From DT-111 sp965263225 (GTDB lineage: Bacteria; Bacteroidota; Bacteroidia; Chitinophagales; Saprospiraceae): DNA of 64,000 nucleotides. Where the stretch lies: positions 322,998 through 386,997 of the forward strand of contig CBDHHG010000045.1 of NCBI GenBank assembly GCA_965263225.1, in the 5' to 3' direction. Shown piece after piece: positions 47,992-57,107 of this stretch. Position 1 is the first letter of the stretch. Every line of letters begins with the position of its first letter. The translations under genes were made by a program, and so were the position numbers. The notes below the pieces were generated by a model, which worked only from the letters and a program-made list of their open reading frames with translations, did not search any database and was not told the DNA's origin.

Positions 47992-48918
47992 TTAATAATT
48001 GTACAAATCAGACATTTTTCGACGGCTAACTCTCTTTGGAGCCAAATTTATGTTCGATTCGATTGCTACTCCTCCATGAGCCATGTAATCATCGAAATTC
48101 TCAAAAAACAGATGCTCTTTTCCCATTTGCTTCAAGTAGGCTTTAGGCGTTTGATCTGACAGCCTTTTAAATTCCTTGATAAAGTGTGATTGATCGACAT
48201 ATCCAAAGCTGTAAGCCACTTGACTTAAGGAAATAGCGGTGTTTGCCCGAAAAAATTTTAAGACCTGATTGAACCGATGTATCTGTAAAAACTCTGATGC
48301 GTTCAGTCCCACTTCCTTCATTAATATTCGATTAAATTGTCGGTCACTTCTCCCATGAAAAGAAGCCAACTGTTTTACCGTAGTGGGATACCCATGCTTG
48401 AGGAGGTACTTATGTAAAGGGGCAAAAACTGGCTTACTTGACTTTTTCTGTTTAAGCTTCTTAAGTAAATATCTCTCTAGACAGGTTACTTGCGCTTTGA
48501 AGTCGTAGGCTTCAGCTAACTGCTCCTGAATAAGAGCAAATTCAGAATCTATAGCATATTGCAATTCCACAAGAACATTTCTAAAGGTTGACATTGATAT
48601 GTCATAGAGCTTTGGCAATATGCCTGGGTAGAACATGACCCGGATTCCTTCTAGATTCTGAAATCCAATATTATACGAGGGTAAATTGAGGGCCGGAATT
48701 AAATTCATGGATGGAGCTGCCTCAAAATCGATAGCTTTATTCTTAATCACTAAAGGCTTGCTTTGATAAAAGTAAAATAAGAAACCTGTTTCGAATCCCG
48801 GCAATAACAACAGATCAGCAGAGGAGGAATCATTCATCCCTGCCTTTATATATTCGTATCGCTGTACAATGGATCGTAAAGGAGCACTAGGAAAAGCAAC
48901 CTGATAATCAAGGAGCAT
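47992..48918 (-). CDS. AraC-family transcriptional regulator
   Basis: This 308-residue protein has a C-terminal AraC/XylS DNA-binding domain with two helix-turn-helix motifs: TVKQLASFHGRSDRQFNRIL and ISLSQVAYSFGYVDQSHFIK, ending EFKRLSDQTPKAYLKQMGKE. The N-terminal 190 residues (YQVAFPSAPLRSIVQRYEYI, LLLPGFETGFLFYFYQSKPL) resemble the DUF6597-type sensor domain common in Bacteroidota AraC proteins. The ligand is unknown. It is divergent from the SGNH/cytochrome gene 640 bp away, but a regulatory link is only a guess. Confidence 0.9.
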   Translation of the reverse strand: MLLDYQVAFPSAPLRSIVQRYEYIKAGMNDSSSADLLLLPGFETGFLFYFYQSKPLVIKNKAIDFEAAPSMNLIPALNLPSYNIGFQNLEGIRVMFYPGILPKLYDISMSTFRNVLVELQYAIDSEFALIQEQLAEAYDFKAQVTCLERYLLKKLKQKKSSKPVFAPLHKYLLKHGYPTTVKQLASFHGRSDRQFNRILMKEVGLNASEFLQIHRFNQVLKFFRANTAISLSQVAYSFGYVDQSHFIKEFKRLSDQTPKAYLKQMGKEHLFFENFDDYMAHGGVAIESNINLAPKRVSRRKMSDLYNY

Positions 48919-49440
48919 AGCATTCTCAATTGGGGGGTTAAGATGAATTAAATTGATGTAAAATGAAATCTTTGACCTAATGCCAAAGAATACTTATCGA
49001 TGCCATTCGAGACGAAATTTTGCCAACTAGACTATGATCGTCAGGAAATTACACTGCCCTAGTCGGCAGGTCAATTGGCTATAAATTGCAGATGTATCAG
49101 TAACAATATATTTGTGTGCAACAAATATGAAATTTGTCTTTGTTGAGTATCTTTAATGAAGCTAGTAGGCGCGAACTTGAGAACAAAATTTATAAATGCT
49201 CTCTACTGTGAGTTATACTGCTAAGTTAATACAAAAATGTCTAATTAGTTATAGGTAGTTTTGTTTTTATTAAATACGGCTAATCATTCTTGCTATAATA
49301 TTTCGTTCGGTCTACTTGGAAAACCGTGGCTGACTACCATCCATTGAAGCTACAAGTAGAGTATCTATGTCTATTTCAGTAGATTAATTGCAAAATTCAA
49401 TAGATTCATCAATTATGTCAAACTTTAGGAACTCAACATA
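48919..49440. other. Gene-free region upstream of the AraC gene
   Basis: About 520 bp, AT-rich, with no convincing coding frame on either strand. It should hold the AraC promoter. No clear hairpin terminator or longer repeat was found before the 147-bp repeat starts at 49441. Confidence 0.5.
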
Positions 49441-49587
49441 CTTACAATAAGACTTTGATCATGCTCATGTCGTGATAAGCCTTATGATAAGAAAGCCGTT
49501 TCTAAAAAGTATATTTGTTTTGCTCGAACTCAGAACTCGGCAATAAATAGCAAAACAGAATGAAAAACAAGCTCCTCTTTGGCCTGC
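49441..49587 (+). repeat. 147-bp direct repeat, copy 2 (intact promoter and gene start)
   Basis: This copy carries the TATATTTG word at 49510-49517, which fits the Bacteroidota -7 consensus TAnnTTTG, 43 bp before the ATG at 49560. No good -33 TTTG box is seen at the usual distance. Copy 1 at 41654-41800 differs at four positions. Confidence 0.9.
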
Positions 49588-52500
49588 TGCTGATCAGCGT
49601 GGTGTATGGCTGCCAGCAAAATGTAGGCAAACAATCTATCCTTAGTAGTAAAGATGTAGAACGAATCGTGCTGGTGGGCGGTTCCCTGATTTCCGGTATG
49701 GAAGAACATAGTTTTTTTGAGACCGCCATCACCACGTACTTTGCAGATCAAACCTTTAGTCTCCGTAATATTGGCTGGCCGGCAGATGATGTGTTTGGTT
49801 TGGCGAGATCACAGTTTGGTTCAGCGCAAAACACGAGATCCTGGCAACCACCTTCCGCGGAGAAGGGATTTGGTTCCAAAGTGTTGATGCAACATATTGA
49901 AGAAGCTGCCCCTACTACCTTGGTGATTGGTTATGGAGGGGAAGCGGCTTTTGCACAGCAGGAAGAGGACTTCAATTTGTTTGTCAGCGGGTACAATCGT
50001 TTGTTAGATTTTGTGGCTGCGCAAAATACGCGGGTCATTCTCTTAACACCGCCAAAACATGAGATTGCCTTTTCTATTGCGGAGGAATGCCAAAAGCGCA
50101 ACGAATGGCTGGCTAAGGCCAGTAGCTATATTAAGGAACAAGCTGCCACTAGAGGTTATGATTTGATAGACCTCTTCGAGAACCTGATTCAAGAGCCAGC
50201 AGAACAACGCTATACGGTCAACGGCTTACAGTTAAATCGGCAGGGATATGAGAAAATGAATGAGATTTTGCTTCAGGGGCTTGAGATAGTAAAACCAGTC
50301 CAGTTTATGATCGAGATGGATTCGCAGGCGGCTATTCTTCAGACTCAAAATTGCCAGATTACGGATTGGGCCAGAACCGTGCGTGGAGTGAGCTTTAATC
50401 TCACCGCAGATCAACTACTTTACGCTGGTTTAGTCCGATCCAAAGAGCCTGTAGCCATTTATGTCAATGGGCAATTGGTTGCGAATAGCCAGGATACCAT
50501 TTCTTTAGTCAATTTGATTTCAGATTCTTTGCAACAGGAGAGACTGGTTAATACGATTAAAGAAAAAAATAGATTACATCGATACCGCTTAAGGCCGCTT
50601 AACGAGGCTTATATCTACCTGTTTAGGCGCCACGAAATGGGTCATTTGGCTTACGAAATGGATGATTTAAATCGTCTGGTAGAAGAAAAAGAGAGAGAGA
50701 TAAGCCGCTTATTTGTGCAGCGCACCTATGATGTGGAAATTGAGTTGATCCAAGCCTGGAAATCACCCAAAGATTACCCTGAGGATGAGGTGCCAACCTT
50801 CGTCCCCGATCCAGATATTAAGGCAGAATTAGCTGCTTTTGACGTGGCGGAAGGTTTTGACATCAGTCTATTTGCCTCCGACCCGATGATTGCCAACCCC
50901 ATCAATATCAATTGGGACACCAGGGGGCGCGCCTGGGTAGCTACCAGTAGTACCTATCCTCATATTGTACCGGGCCGAGAACCAAATGACAAGATCATCA
51001 TTTTGGAGGATACGGATCAGGACGGTATCGCAGATAAACATACGGTCTTTGCTGAAAACCTTTTGATTCCACATTCTGTAATGCCTGTTCCCGGAGGGGC
51101 TTATGTGACGGCTACTACGCAGCTCCTTTTCCTAGCCGATACGGATGGTGATGATGTAGCCGATGAACGGCGCGTAGTATACGATGGATTTGGTAACGCA
51201 GATGTACACCATATGATCCACGGTCTGCGTTGGGCCCCTTGGGGAGATCTGTATTTTACCCAATCGATTTACATTAATTCATTCGTAGATACCCCTTACG
51301 GCCCAAAAGTGCTGAACGGCTCCGGCACCTGGACTTTTCGACCGGAAAGTGAGCGTCTGGATGTCTTTACCCGAGGCTTGATTAACCCCTGGGGCCAAGC
51401 TTTTGATCAATGGGGCCAAGCTTTTGCCACCGATGGCGCAGGCTCTTCGGGGATCAATTACATCTTCCCGGAATCCGCGCATGCAACGGCCGTCGGCGCG
51501 CAGCGGGTGTTGCCAGGCCTCAATCGTAATACGCCCAAGAATACCGGAGCTGAAGTCATCTACAGTCGTCATTTCCCTGCTGATTGGCAAGGGAGTATTA
51601 TTACCAACGACTTTCGAGCCAATCGAACCGTTCGCTATCAGATCGAAGTGGACGAAAGTGGTTATACTTCAGAAGAAGTGCAGACCGTTTTGCGATCTGA
51701 CCATCGATCCTATCGCCCGGTCGATACCAAAATTGGGCCAGATGGCGCCTTGTACATTGTCGACTGGTATAATCCTATCATCGATCATGGGGAGGTGGAT
51801 TTCCATCATCCGATTCGAGACAAGGTACATGGTAGGGTGTGGAGGTTGACCAAAACGGGCAGCCCGCTTTTACCTACTATCAATATGCAGAAGCTTCCCC
51901 CGGCGGCTCTGCTCAACTATCTGAAATCCCCCGAACAATTTACGAGACTGCAAGCTAATCGGGCTTATGTGGAACAAGGAGGAGATCCCAAAATGGTGAT
52001 GGATTGGATGAAAAGACTCCCAGCTAGTAATCCGGCCAATACCCGCCATCGCTTGGAGGGCCTTTGGTTATTGACGGCTCTGAATCACTATGATCAGGCA
52101 ATACTATCGACCTCCCTAGGTGCATCAAATCCCAGAGAACGGGCTGCGGCTATACGTATGTTAGCACATTGGAAAAAGCAATCTGCCCACTTGCCCACAT
52201 TGACCAAGTTGATCGAGGATGCACATCCACAAGTGCGGCTTGAGGCTCTGCATGCTTTGCGAGAAATGGGAGGAACAATAGCGCCCTCCTTGGCCATGCA
52301 AGTATTGAATCAACCTATGGATGATAACCTAGAATTTGCTTTACAATTGACGATTAATAGCTTAAAAGAAGCTTGGCTTCCTGCCATAGCCCAAGGACAA
52401 GCAGTATTCAACGGAAATGCAGATCAGCAGCTCTATGCGTTGACGACCATTGAAGATCCACGCGTGATCGCACCAATTACGAAGCTACTGGAGGAGCCAA

Positions 52501-53657
52501 AACTGGATAGTAATCTGGTGAAAAAAGCATGGAGGCTGCTAGCTAAAATTGGTGATACTGAGGCGAGGAGTAGTGCTTTTCAAAAGGCAGTAGCGGAATC
52601 AGACCTTCGACTACTACGGACTTTGGCCAATGCCCCGGCTGCCAATGATGCAGTTCCTAATAATCTCGATTTATTGAAATCTCTTTTGTCAGACGATAGT
52701 TTAGGAATCAGATTAGCTGGCCTGCAATTGGCCAGAAGATGGAAGGCTAAGCAATATACCGACCTCATTTCCGAGGTAGCTCAACAAGCTGATGAAGTGA
52801 ACGAGAGGGTGGTTGCTGGTCGGGCATTAGTGGCGCTGGATGAGCTTGCACAGGTGAAGGATTGGGCTCAATCGGCTGCCGATTCTGAACTCCGCACGGC
52901 AGCAAGTGCTGTTTGGGTAGAGGAGAATCCCGAGGCTGCGGCAGGCAATGCAGTACACTTGTTACAGGAATTAGAAGACCCAGAACTGGCAGAGTTAATC
53001 TTCATCACCTTCCGGAGGCAAGATGATGGTCCAGCGGTTTTACAGCAAGCTTTATCTGGTAAAACCATTCCGGAAGCTAATGCAAGTGCAGGATTGAAAG
53101 TAGTACAAACTTCTGGGCTCAATTTGTTTGATCTCGAAGAAACGGTTCGAGAATCAGGCGGGATCAAAGCCATTGGCTTGGAATTGTCGAAGGCCGATAA
53201 GGATCAGTTGATTGCCGAAGCACTTGAAGAGGAGAACCCGTATCGAGGACGGGCGATTTATCGAAAACAGGAACTACTTTGCGCCAGTTGTCACCGCATT
53301 AACGACAGTGGGGGATTAATTGGGCCGGATTTGAGTACGGTCGGGTCTTACATGACGCCGAATTCCATCTTAGAGTCCATTTTGAATCCGAATGCCGACA
53401 TAAAACAGGGCTATGAGACGGTACAAGTCACCCGTACCAATGGCGAAATCGTTAGCGGCTTATTGCATCGCAAAACGAACAATTCTACCTTAATCAGGCA
53501 ACCCAATAATGAGATTATCGAAATCCCCGCTGAAGAAATAGCGAACTTAGATGTGAGCTCCGTTTCTCTCATGCCTCCAGGCTTAACGCAGGGGCTGCAT
53601 CGAGATGAGTTGAAAGATTTGATTGCCTATCTGATTAATCTGGGGGTGGAGCGTTAG
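49560..53657 (+). CDS. SGNH / PVC-type dehydrogenase / HEAT / cytochrome c lipoprotein
   Basis: This 1365-residue lipoprotein begins MKNKLLFGLLLISVVYGCQQ, with the lipobox Cys19. The N-terminal SGNH-hydrolase-like domain has IVLVGGSLISGMEEHSFFET instead of the classic GDSL, so its activity is uncertain. Next is a PVC-type membrane-bound dehydrogenase beta-propeller (about 420-770: FDISLFASDPMIANPININW, MIHGLRWAPWGDLYFTQSIY, TKIGPDGALYIVDWYNPIID). HEAT-like repeats follow (about 800-1190). The C-terminal cytochrome c domain has LLCASCHRI (near 1240) with a distal SLMPPGL methionine. It probably oxidises a sugar or alcohol in the periplasm and passes electrons to its heme. The gene stands alone. 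Confidence 0.88.
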   Translation: MKNKLLFGLLLISVVYGCQQNVGKQSILSSKDVERIVLVGGSLISGMEEHSFFETAITTYFADQTFSLRNIGWPADDVFGLARSQFGSAQNTRSWQPPSAEKGFGSKVLMQHIEEAAPTTLVIGYGGEAAFAQQEEDFNLFVSGYNRLLDFVAAQNTRVILLTPPKHEIAFSIAEECQKRNEWLAKASSYIKEQAATRGYDLIDLFENLIQEPAEQRYTVNGLQLNRQGYEKMNEILLQGLEIVKPVQFMIEMDSQAAILQTQNCQITDWARTVRGVSFNLTADQLLYAGLVRSKEPVAIYVNGQLVANSQDTISLVNLISDSLQQERLVNTIKEKNRLHRYRLRPLNEAYIYLFRRHEMGHLAYEMDDLNRLVEEKEREISRLFVQRTYDVEIELIQAWKSPKDYPEDEVPTFVPDPDIKAELAAFDVAEGFDISLFASDPMIANPININWDTRGRAWVATSSTYPHIVPGREPNDKIIILEDTDQDGIADKHTVFAENLLIPHSVMPVPGGAYVTATTQLLFLADTDGDDVADERRVVYDGFGNADVHHMIHGLRWAPWGDLYFTQSIYINSFVDTPYGPKVLNGSGTWTFRPESERLDVFTRGLINPWGQAFDQWGQAFATDGAGSSGINYIFPESAHATAVGAQRVLPGLNRNTPKNTGAEVIYSRHFPADWQGSIITNDFRANRTVRYQIEVDESGYTSEEVQTVLRSDHRSYRPVDTKIGPDGALYIVDWYNPIIDHGEVDFHHPIRDKVHGRVWRLTKTGSPLLPTINMQKLPPAALLNYLKSPEQFTRLQANRAYVEQGGDPKMVMDWMKRLPASNPANTRHRLEGLWLLTALNHYDQAILSTSLGASNPRERAAAIRMLAHWKKQSAHLPTLTKLIEDAHPQVRLEALHALREMGGTIAPSLAMQVLNQPMDDNLEFALQLTINSLKEAWLPAIAQGQAVFNGNADQQLYALTTIEDPRVIAPITKLLEEPKLDSNLVKKAWRLLAKIGDTEARSSAFQKAVAESDLRLLRTLANAPAANDAVPNNLDLLKSLLSDDSLGIRLAGLQLARRWKAKQYTDLISEVAQQADEVNERVVAGRALVALDELAQVKDWAQSAADSELRTAASAVWVEENPEAAAGNAVHLLQELEDPELAELIFITFRRQDDGPAVLQQALSGKTIPEANASAGLKVVQTSGLNLFDLEETVRESGGIKAIGLELSKADKDQLIAEALEEENPYRGRAIYRKQELLCASCHRINDSGGLIGPDLSTVGSYMTPNSILESILNPNADIKQGYETVQVTRTNGEIVSGLLHRKTNNSTLIRQPNNEIIEIPAEEIANLDVSSVSLMPPGLTQGLHRDELKDLIAYLINLGVER

Positions 53658-53852
53658 GTGTTAGAAAGGCAGTGTGTGTATCCAGTGGAGGACAGTATCC
53701 GTAATTTTTTGCTTATACCCAGAACTGGTTTTGCAGTAGGCATAGAAGAGGTAGCCTAGTTATCAGAGATCCCTTGTCTACTTCGGGCGTCCCTGAAAAT
53801 ATTTACAAGGCTGACTACGAAGTAGTTGGCCTTTAGATTTGGGTATAAAATT

Positions 53853-53886
53853 CCCCGAAAATAGCCTAAAAAGGCTAAATTCGGGG
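53853..53886. terminator. Hairpin inside the IS, upstream of its transposase
   Basis: CCCCGAA and TTCGGGG, plus inner TAGCCT/AGGCTA, form a long stem-loop 41 bp before the transposase start. Many insertion sequences carry such a structure to stop transcription entering from outside or to hide the start site. T-rich sequence after it is weak, so it may work at the RNA level. Confidence 0.6.
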
Positions 53887-53926
53887 AAGACAAAATTTTC
53901 GTTAACTCAAAGTACCCAAATTAGAT

Positions 53927-55255
53927 TTGGAAAATCAACTTTTTGCGGACCGACTTGGACGCGATTTGCGCTGGAGTAAATTTCTCAGTACTCCCTTAGG
54001 CCAACTCTATCAATCTTTTCCCTTTAAAGAATTAGCAGGCTTATTTCCTCAAGGCTCTGGCTTAGGTCGTCAGGCTCGATTGAGTATTGCGGGAGGTATC
54101 GCTTTACAAGTACTGAAGGCTTACTTAAATCTGAGCGATGCCAAGTTGGTCGATCGCTTGAATTCAGATTGGGTATTGCAGTATTTCTGTGGTATTCGAT
54201 TGGGGCCAGGAGAGTGGATTAGGGATCAAGATTTGGTAGGTCGTTGGCGTCGATACTTAGCTCGGCATATAGACTATGCTCAATTTCAAGCCATACTAGC
54301 CCAGCATTGGCAGCCCCATATGCAAAATACACAGGCGGTTTTGATGGATGCGACCTGTTATGAGAGTCATCTGCGTTATCCAACGGATGTAAAACTGTTG
54401 TGGGAGTGTTGTGAGTGGATCTGGGACTTGATTGACCAACATTGCCAGCGCTTATCTATTGGTAAACCGCGTCGCAAGCAAAAGCAGCAATACCAAGCCT
54501 TTATCAATTTTCAGAAGCGAAGACGTAAAACACATAAGCTGGAGAAAAAGCGAAGGCGTAGTTTACTCTATCTGTTAGCTAAGGGCCTAAAACAATGGGA
54601 TGAGTTGGTCTTTAGACATGGCGCCATACTCAAGCAACGTACTTATGAGCGACTACAAACAGTACGCTTGGTCTACCAACAGCAACAAGCTCGCTTCGAT
54701 GATCCAGAGACTAAGATTAAAGGACGTATTGTGAGTCTATCTAAACCCTATATCCGTCCCATTATTAGAGGCAAGGAAACCAAACGAACTGAGTTTGGTG
54801 CTAAAGTACATTGCTTCCAGGTGGATGGTATCAGCTTCATTGAACATCTATCTTTTGAAGCTTTCCATGAAGGCATCCGATTACAAAATACAGTGGAATT
54901 AGCTCAACAATACTTCTCAACTTGTCGTCAGTTAGGAGCTGATCAGATCTATGCCAATAATGCTAATCGCAAGTTCTGCACCATTAATGGCATCGCTACT
55001 AGTTTCGTTCGAAAGGGAAGAAAGCCCAAGCAACCTACTGCGGCAGATCACATGCGAGGTATACTGTCCAAAGCTAGAGCTTGTCTAATGGAAGGAGCTT
55101 TTGGAAATGAAAAACTCCATTATGGCCTTCTGAAAATACCAGCTCGTACTGCTCCTACCGAAACCCTTTGGATCAGCTTCGGTATCTGGACTGCTTCAGC
55201 CTCTAAAATCGCCAAGCGATTAGCTAATCAAAAGGCACCTCCTGTAGCGGCATAA
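53927..55255 (+). CDS. IS5-superfamily (IS1182-like) DDE transposase
   Basis: The start is a TTG; no ATG lies between it and an upstream in-frame stop. The 442-residue protein has a DUF772-like N-terminus (FPFKELAGLFPQGSGLGRQA, KAYLNLSDAKLVDRLNSDWV). A first acidic residue lies in VLMDATCYESHLRYP, a basic middle part follows, and the C-terminal core has FGAKVHCFQVDGISFIEHLS, QIYANNANRKFCTINGIATS and EGAFGNEKLHYGL. The frame is intact, so the element may be active. The exact IS group is uncertain. Confidence 0.88.
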   Translation: MENQLFADRLGRDLRWSKFLSTPLGQLYQSFPFKELAGLFPQGSGLGRQARLSIAGGIALQVLKAYLNLSDAKLVDRLNSDWVLQYFCGIRLGPGEWIRDQDLVGRWRRYLARHIDYAQFQAILAQHWQPHMQNTQAVLMDATCYESHLRYPTDVKLLWECCEWIWDLIDQHCQRLSIGKPRRKQKQQYQAFINFQKRRRKTHKLEKKRRRSLLYLLAKGLKQWDELVFRHGAILKQRTYERLQTVRLVYQQQQARFDDPETKIKGRIVSLSKPYIRPIIRGKETKRTEFGAKVHCFQVDGISFIEHLSFEAFHEGIRLQNTVELAQQYFSTCRQLGADQIYANNANRKFCTINGIATSFVRKGRKPKQPTAADHMRGILSKARACLMEGAFGNEKLHYGLLKIPARTAPTETLWISFGIWTASASKIAKRLANQKAPPVAA

Positions 55256-55514
55256 CCTACATTTTGGCCTCAATTGTACACCAAAAGAAGGGCGGAGCTA
55301 TGCTCAAAATCAAGCTTTTGCTAACCTAAGGTCCCAACATCACCGCAATACCATCTCCTTACCCTTCCATCACCTTAAAATCAAAATCAGCCTCCCAGAA
55401 TATTATTCCGAAAGGCTGATTCTTATGGCATTTTCAGGGACGCCCTACTTCTATGATCTTATTTTGATAGGGAGCTGTAGTATTGGGCGGCTGATAGCCT
55501 CAACGCTACATAAC

Positions 55515-56285
55515 TTACTTAGGTTCTTTTGGAAGCCCATCAAAAAAGTCCCGGGCATTTTGATAAATCTCTTGATTCGTAGAATTAGTTACCTGATAAG
55601 ATTGGAATGCCTGTAGTGCCTCTGCGTAGATGGCTTTGGCGGCAGGAGTGGATAAGAATTTGGTAATAATGGGCCTATTGCCTTCTTCGATATAGTCCTG
55701 ATAGGCTTGATCTAAAGCGGCTCCAAAGTGAGATGGTGTTTCTTCTGAAAGGACAATTCTTGGGTAAGGAGGATATCCGCCATGGGCTTCAGAATCGTAT
55801 GCAAGCCGTTCTAGTGCTTTAGAAAAATAATAATCTCGCTGCCCATTGACGGTTCTCTTAATGGAAGCCATCGTCATCATACCCGCACACATGGCGCAGG
55901 GCTCTAAAGTGGAATATATGGTGTGATCATTTAAGGCGTATACGCCGTCCTTATCCAAATATTTGGTCATCAGTCGTACTTCGCCATGCTGTGTACAGTT
56001 TTCAGTCTGATTTACGCTATTGATACCCCAGTCCAGAATCTGATTATCAGGACTTACCAAGACACTACCTACATTATAGCCACGGCCCTTGCGATCATGA
56101 TCTTGCCAGTATTTGTGGACAATCGAGTAGGCTAGTAGCGAAAAGATTTCATCCACTTCAGTAGTGGCTGCCAATTCAGTTGTGGTTTCCTGACCAGCTA
56201 TTTCTACTGGCTGGGTTCGGAAACTTTTTAAAATAAGTACAGCCACTAAAATGGATAATAGACTAAAAAATATTTTTTTCATCAT
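55515..56285 (-). CDS. Nucleoside deaminase-like protein, exported or membrane-anchored
   Basis: This 256-residue protein starts MMKKIFFSLLSILVAVLILK, a signal peptide or membrane anchor. A zinc-dependent cytidine/nucleoside deaminase-like domain follows (about 45-185). The zinc ligands and catalytic Glu are visible: HGE in NCTQHGEVRLMTKYLD and PCxxC in YSTLEPCAMCAGMMTMASIK. The C-terminal 70 residues are helical. It is a close relative of the next gene, which lacks the leader. Deaminases normally act in the cytoplasm on nucleosides, tRNA or guanine, so an exported one is unusual. It lies 24 bp or more after the other gene in the same direction, suggesting a two-gene operon. Confidence 0.85.
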   Translation of the reverse strand: MMKKIFFSLLSILVAVLILKSFRTQPVEIAGQETTTELAATTEVDEIFSLLAYSIVHKYWQDHDRKGRGYNVGSVLVSPDNQILDWGINSVNQTENCTQHGEVRLMTKYLDKDGVYALNDHTIYSTLEPCAMCAGMMTMASIKRTVNGQRDYYFSKALERLAYDSEAHGGYPPYPRIVLSEETPSHFGAALDQAYQDYIEEGNRPIITKFLSTPAAKAIYAEALQAFQSYQVTNSTNQEIYQNARDFFDGLPKEPK

Positions 56286-56330
56286 TCGTAAATTAGATAC
56301 AAGCAAATTTACGGATCTACTCGCAGGTAA

Positions 56331-57002
56331 TCAAGCCTGTTGATCAAGCAAGTATCTTCTAGCAGCTGCAAGAATTGGCTGGTTTTCCGGGAATTGCAGC
56401 TGGTAATGTAGAAACCGCTGCTCAGCAGCAGCAAAAATATGCTTGGCATTTTTGGAATGGAGGAATTTAGCCAAGATCTTCTCCTCATTTGCTCTTAGGT
56501 ATTCAGCATAGGCTTCATCAAGCTGGTAACGGAATGGAGTCTCTGCTGCGACGGCCTTCACTTGTCGGGGATAAGCAGGCAATGCTTTCGTTTGTATGGC
56601 AAGACGCTCAAAAGCTTTGCTATAAGCTACATCTCTTTGACCAAATATAGCTCGATCAATAGCGGTCATGGTAATCATCCCAGCACACATCACGCAAGGC
56701 TCCAAAGTGACATAAATAGAGAAACCATCCAAGTTGTATCCGCCATATTTAGAGAGATAACCGGTAATTGCTCTAACTTCACTATGTTGCGTAGCATTGT
56801 CGGTAGAATTAATGCAATTGAGGCCATGGTAGACTGGTATTTGATTAGGGCTTACCAGAAGAGCTCCAATATTGTATCCTCGACGATTCTCTCTTGCTAT
56901 CGTATCTGCTTGCCAATCCTGGAATACCAAGGCGTAGCAGAGTAAGATGAAGATGTCATCCACTTCTTGCTGAATGGTTTGGAAAGGTTCTTGATTGAGC
57001 AC
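56331..57002 (-). CDS. Nucleoside deaminase-like protein, cytoplasmic
   Basis: This 223-residue protein starts at a GTG (MLNQEPFQTIQQEVDDIFIL). The deaminase core has ATQHSEVRAITGYLSK (His and catalytic Glu) and YVTLEPCVMCAGMITMTAID (two Cys ligands). The C-terminus is helical. It belongs to the CDA/TadA-like deaminase superfamily, but the substrate cannot be decided. No leader is present, unlike its neighbour at 55515-56285, with which it shares the whole domain and the YSKAFERLA block. The pair arose by tandem duplication. It follows the CHAT gene on the same strand with a 105-bp gap. Confidence 0.87.
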   Translation of the reverse strand: MLNQEPFQTIQQEVDDIFILLCYALVFQDWQADTIARENRRGYNIGALLVSPNQIPVYHGLNCINSTDNATQHSEVRAITGYLSKYGGYNLDGFSIYVTLEPCVMCAGMITMTAIDRAIFGQRDVAYSKAFERLAIQTKALPAYPRQVKAVAAETPFRYQLDEAYAEYLRANEEKILAKFLHSKNAKHIFAAAEQRFLHYQLQFPENQPILAAARRYLLDQQA

Positions 57003-57107
57003 TCGCTAATGATATTGATTTGAGCGTCGAAGCTAAGGAAAAAAAAATTATGATTTATTTTTTGGATAAGTAATGAGCCTCTAGTTTTCTAAATCTGAGC
57101 TTAAGAT

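Larger units (their letters stand above)
53785..55445 (+). mobile_element. IS5-superfamily insertion sequence with 6-bp target duplication
   Basis: A 1661-bp element with 16-bp perfect inverted repeats (GGGCGTCCCTGAAAAT at 53785-53800 and its complement at 55430-55445). It is flanked by TACTTC direct repeats at 53779-53784 and 55446-55451. One transposase gene fills it. The perfect duplication suggests a fairly recent insertion. Confidence 0.9.
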
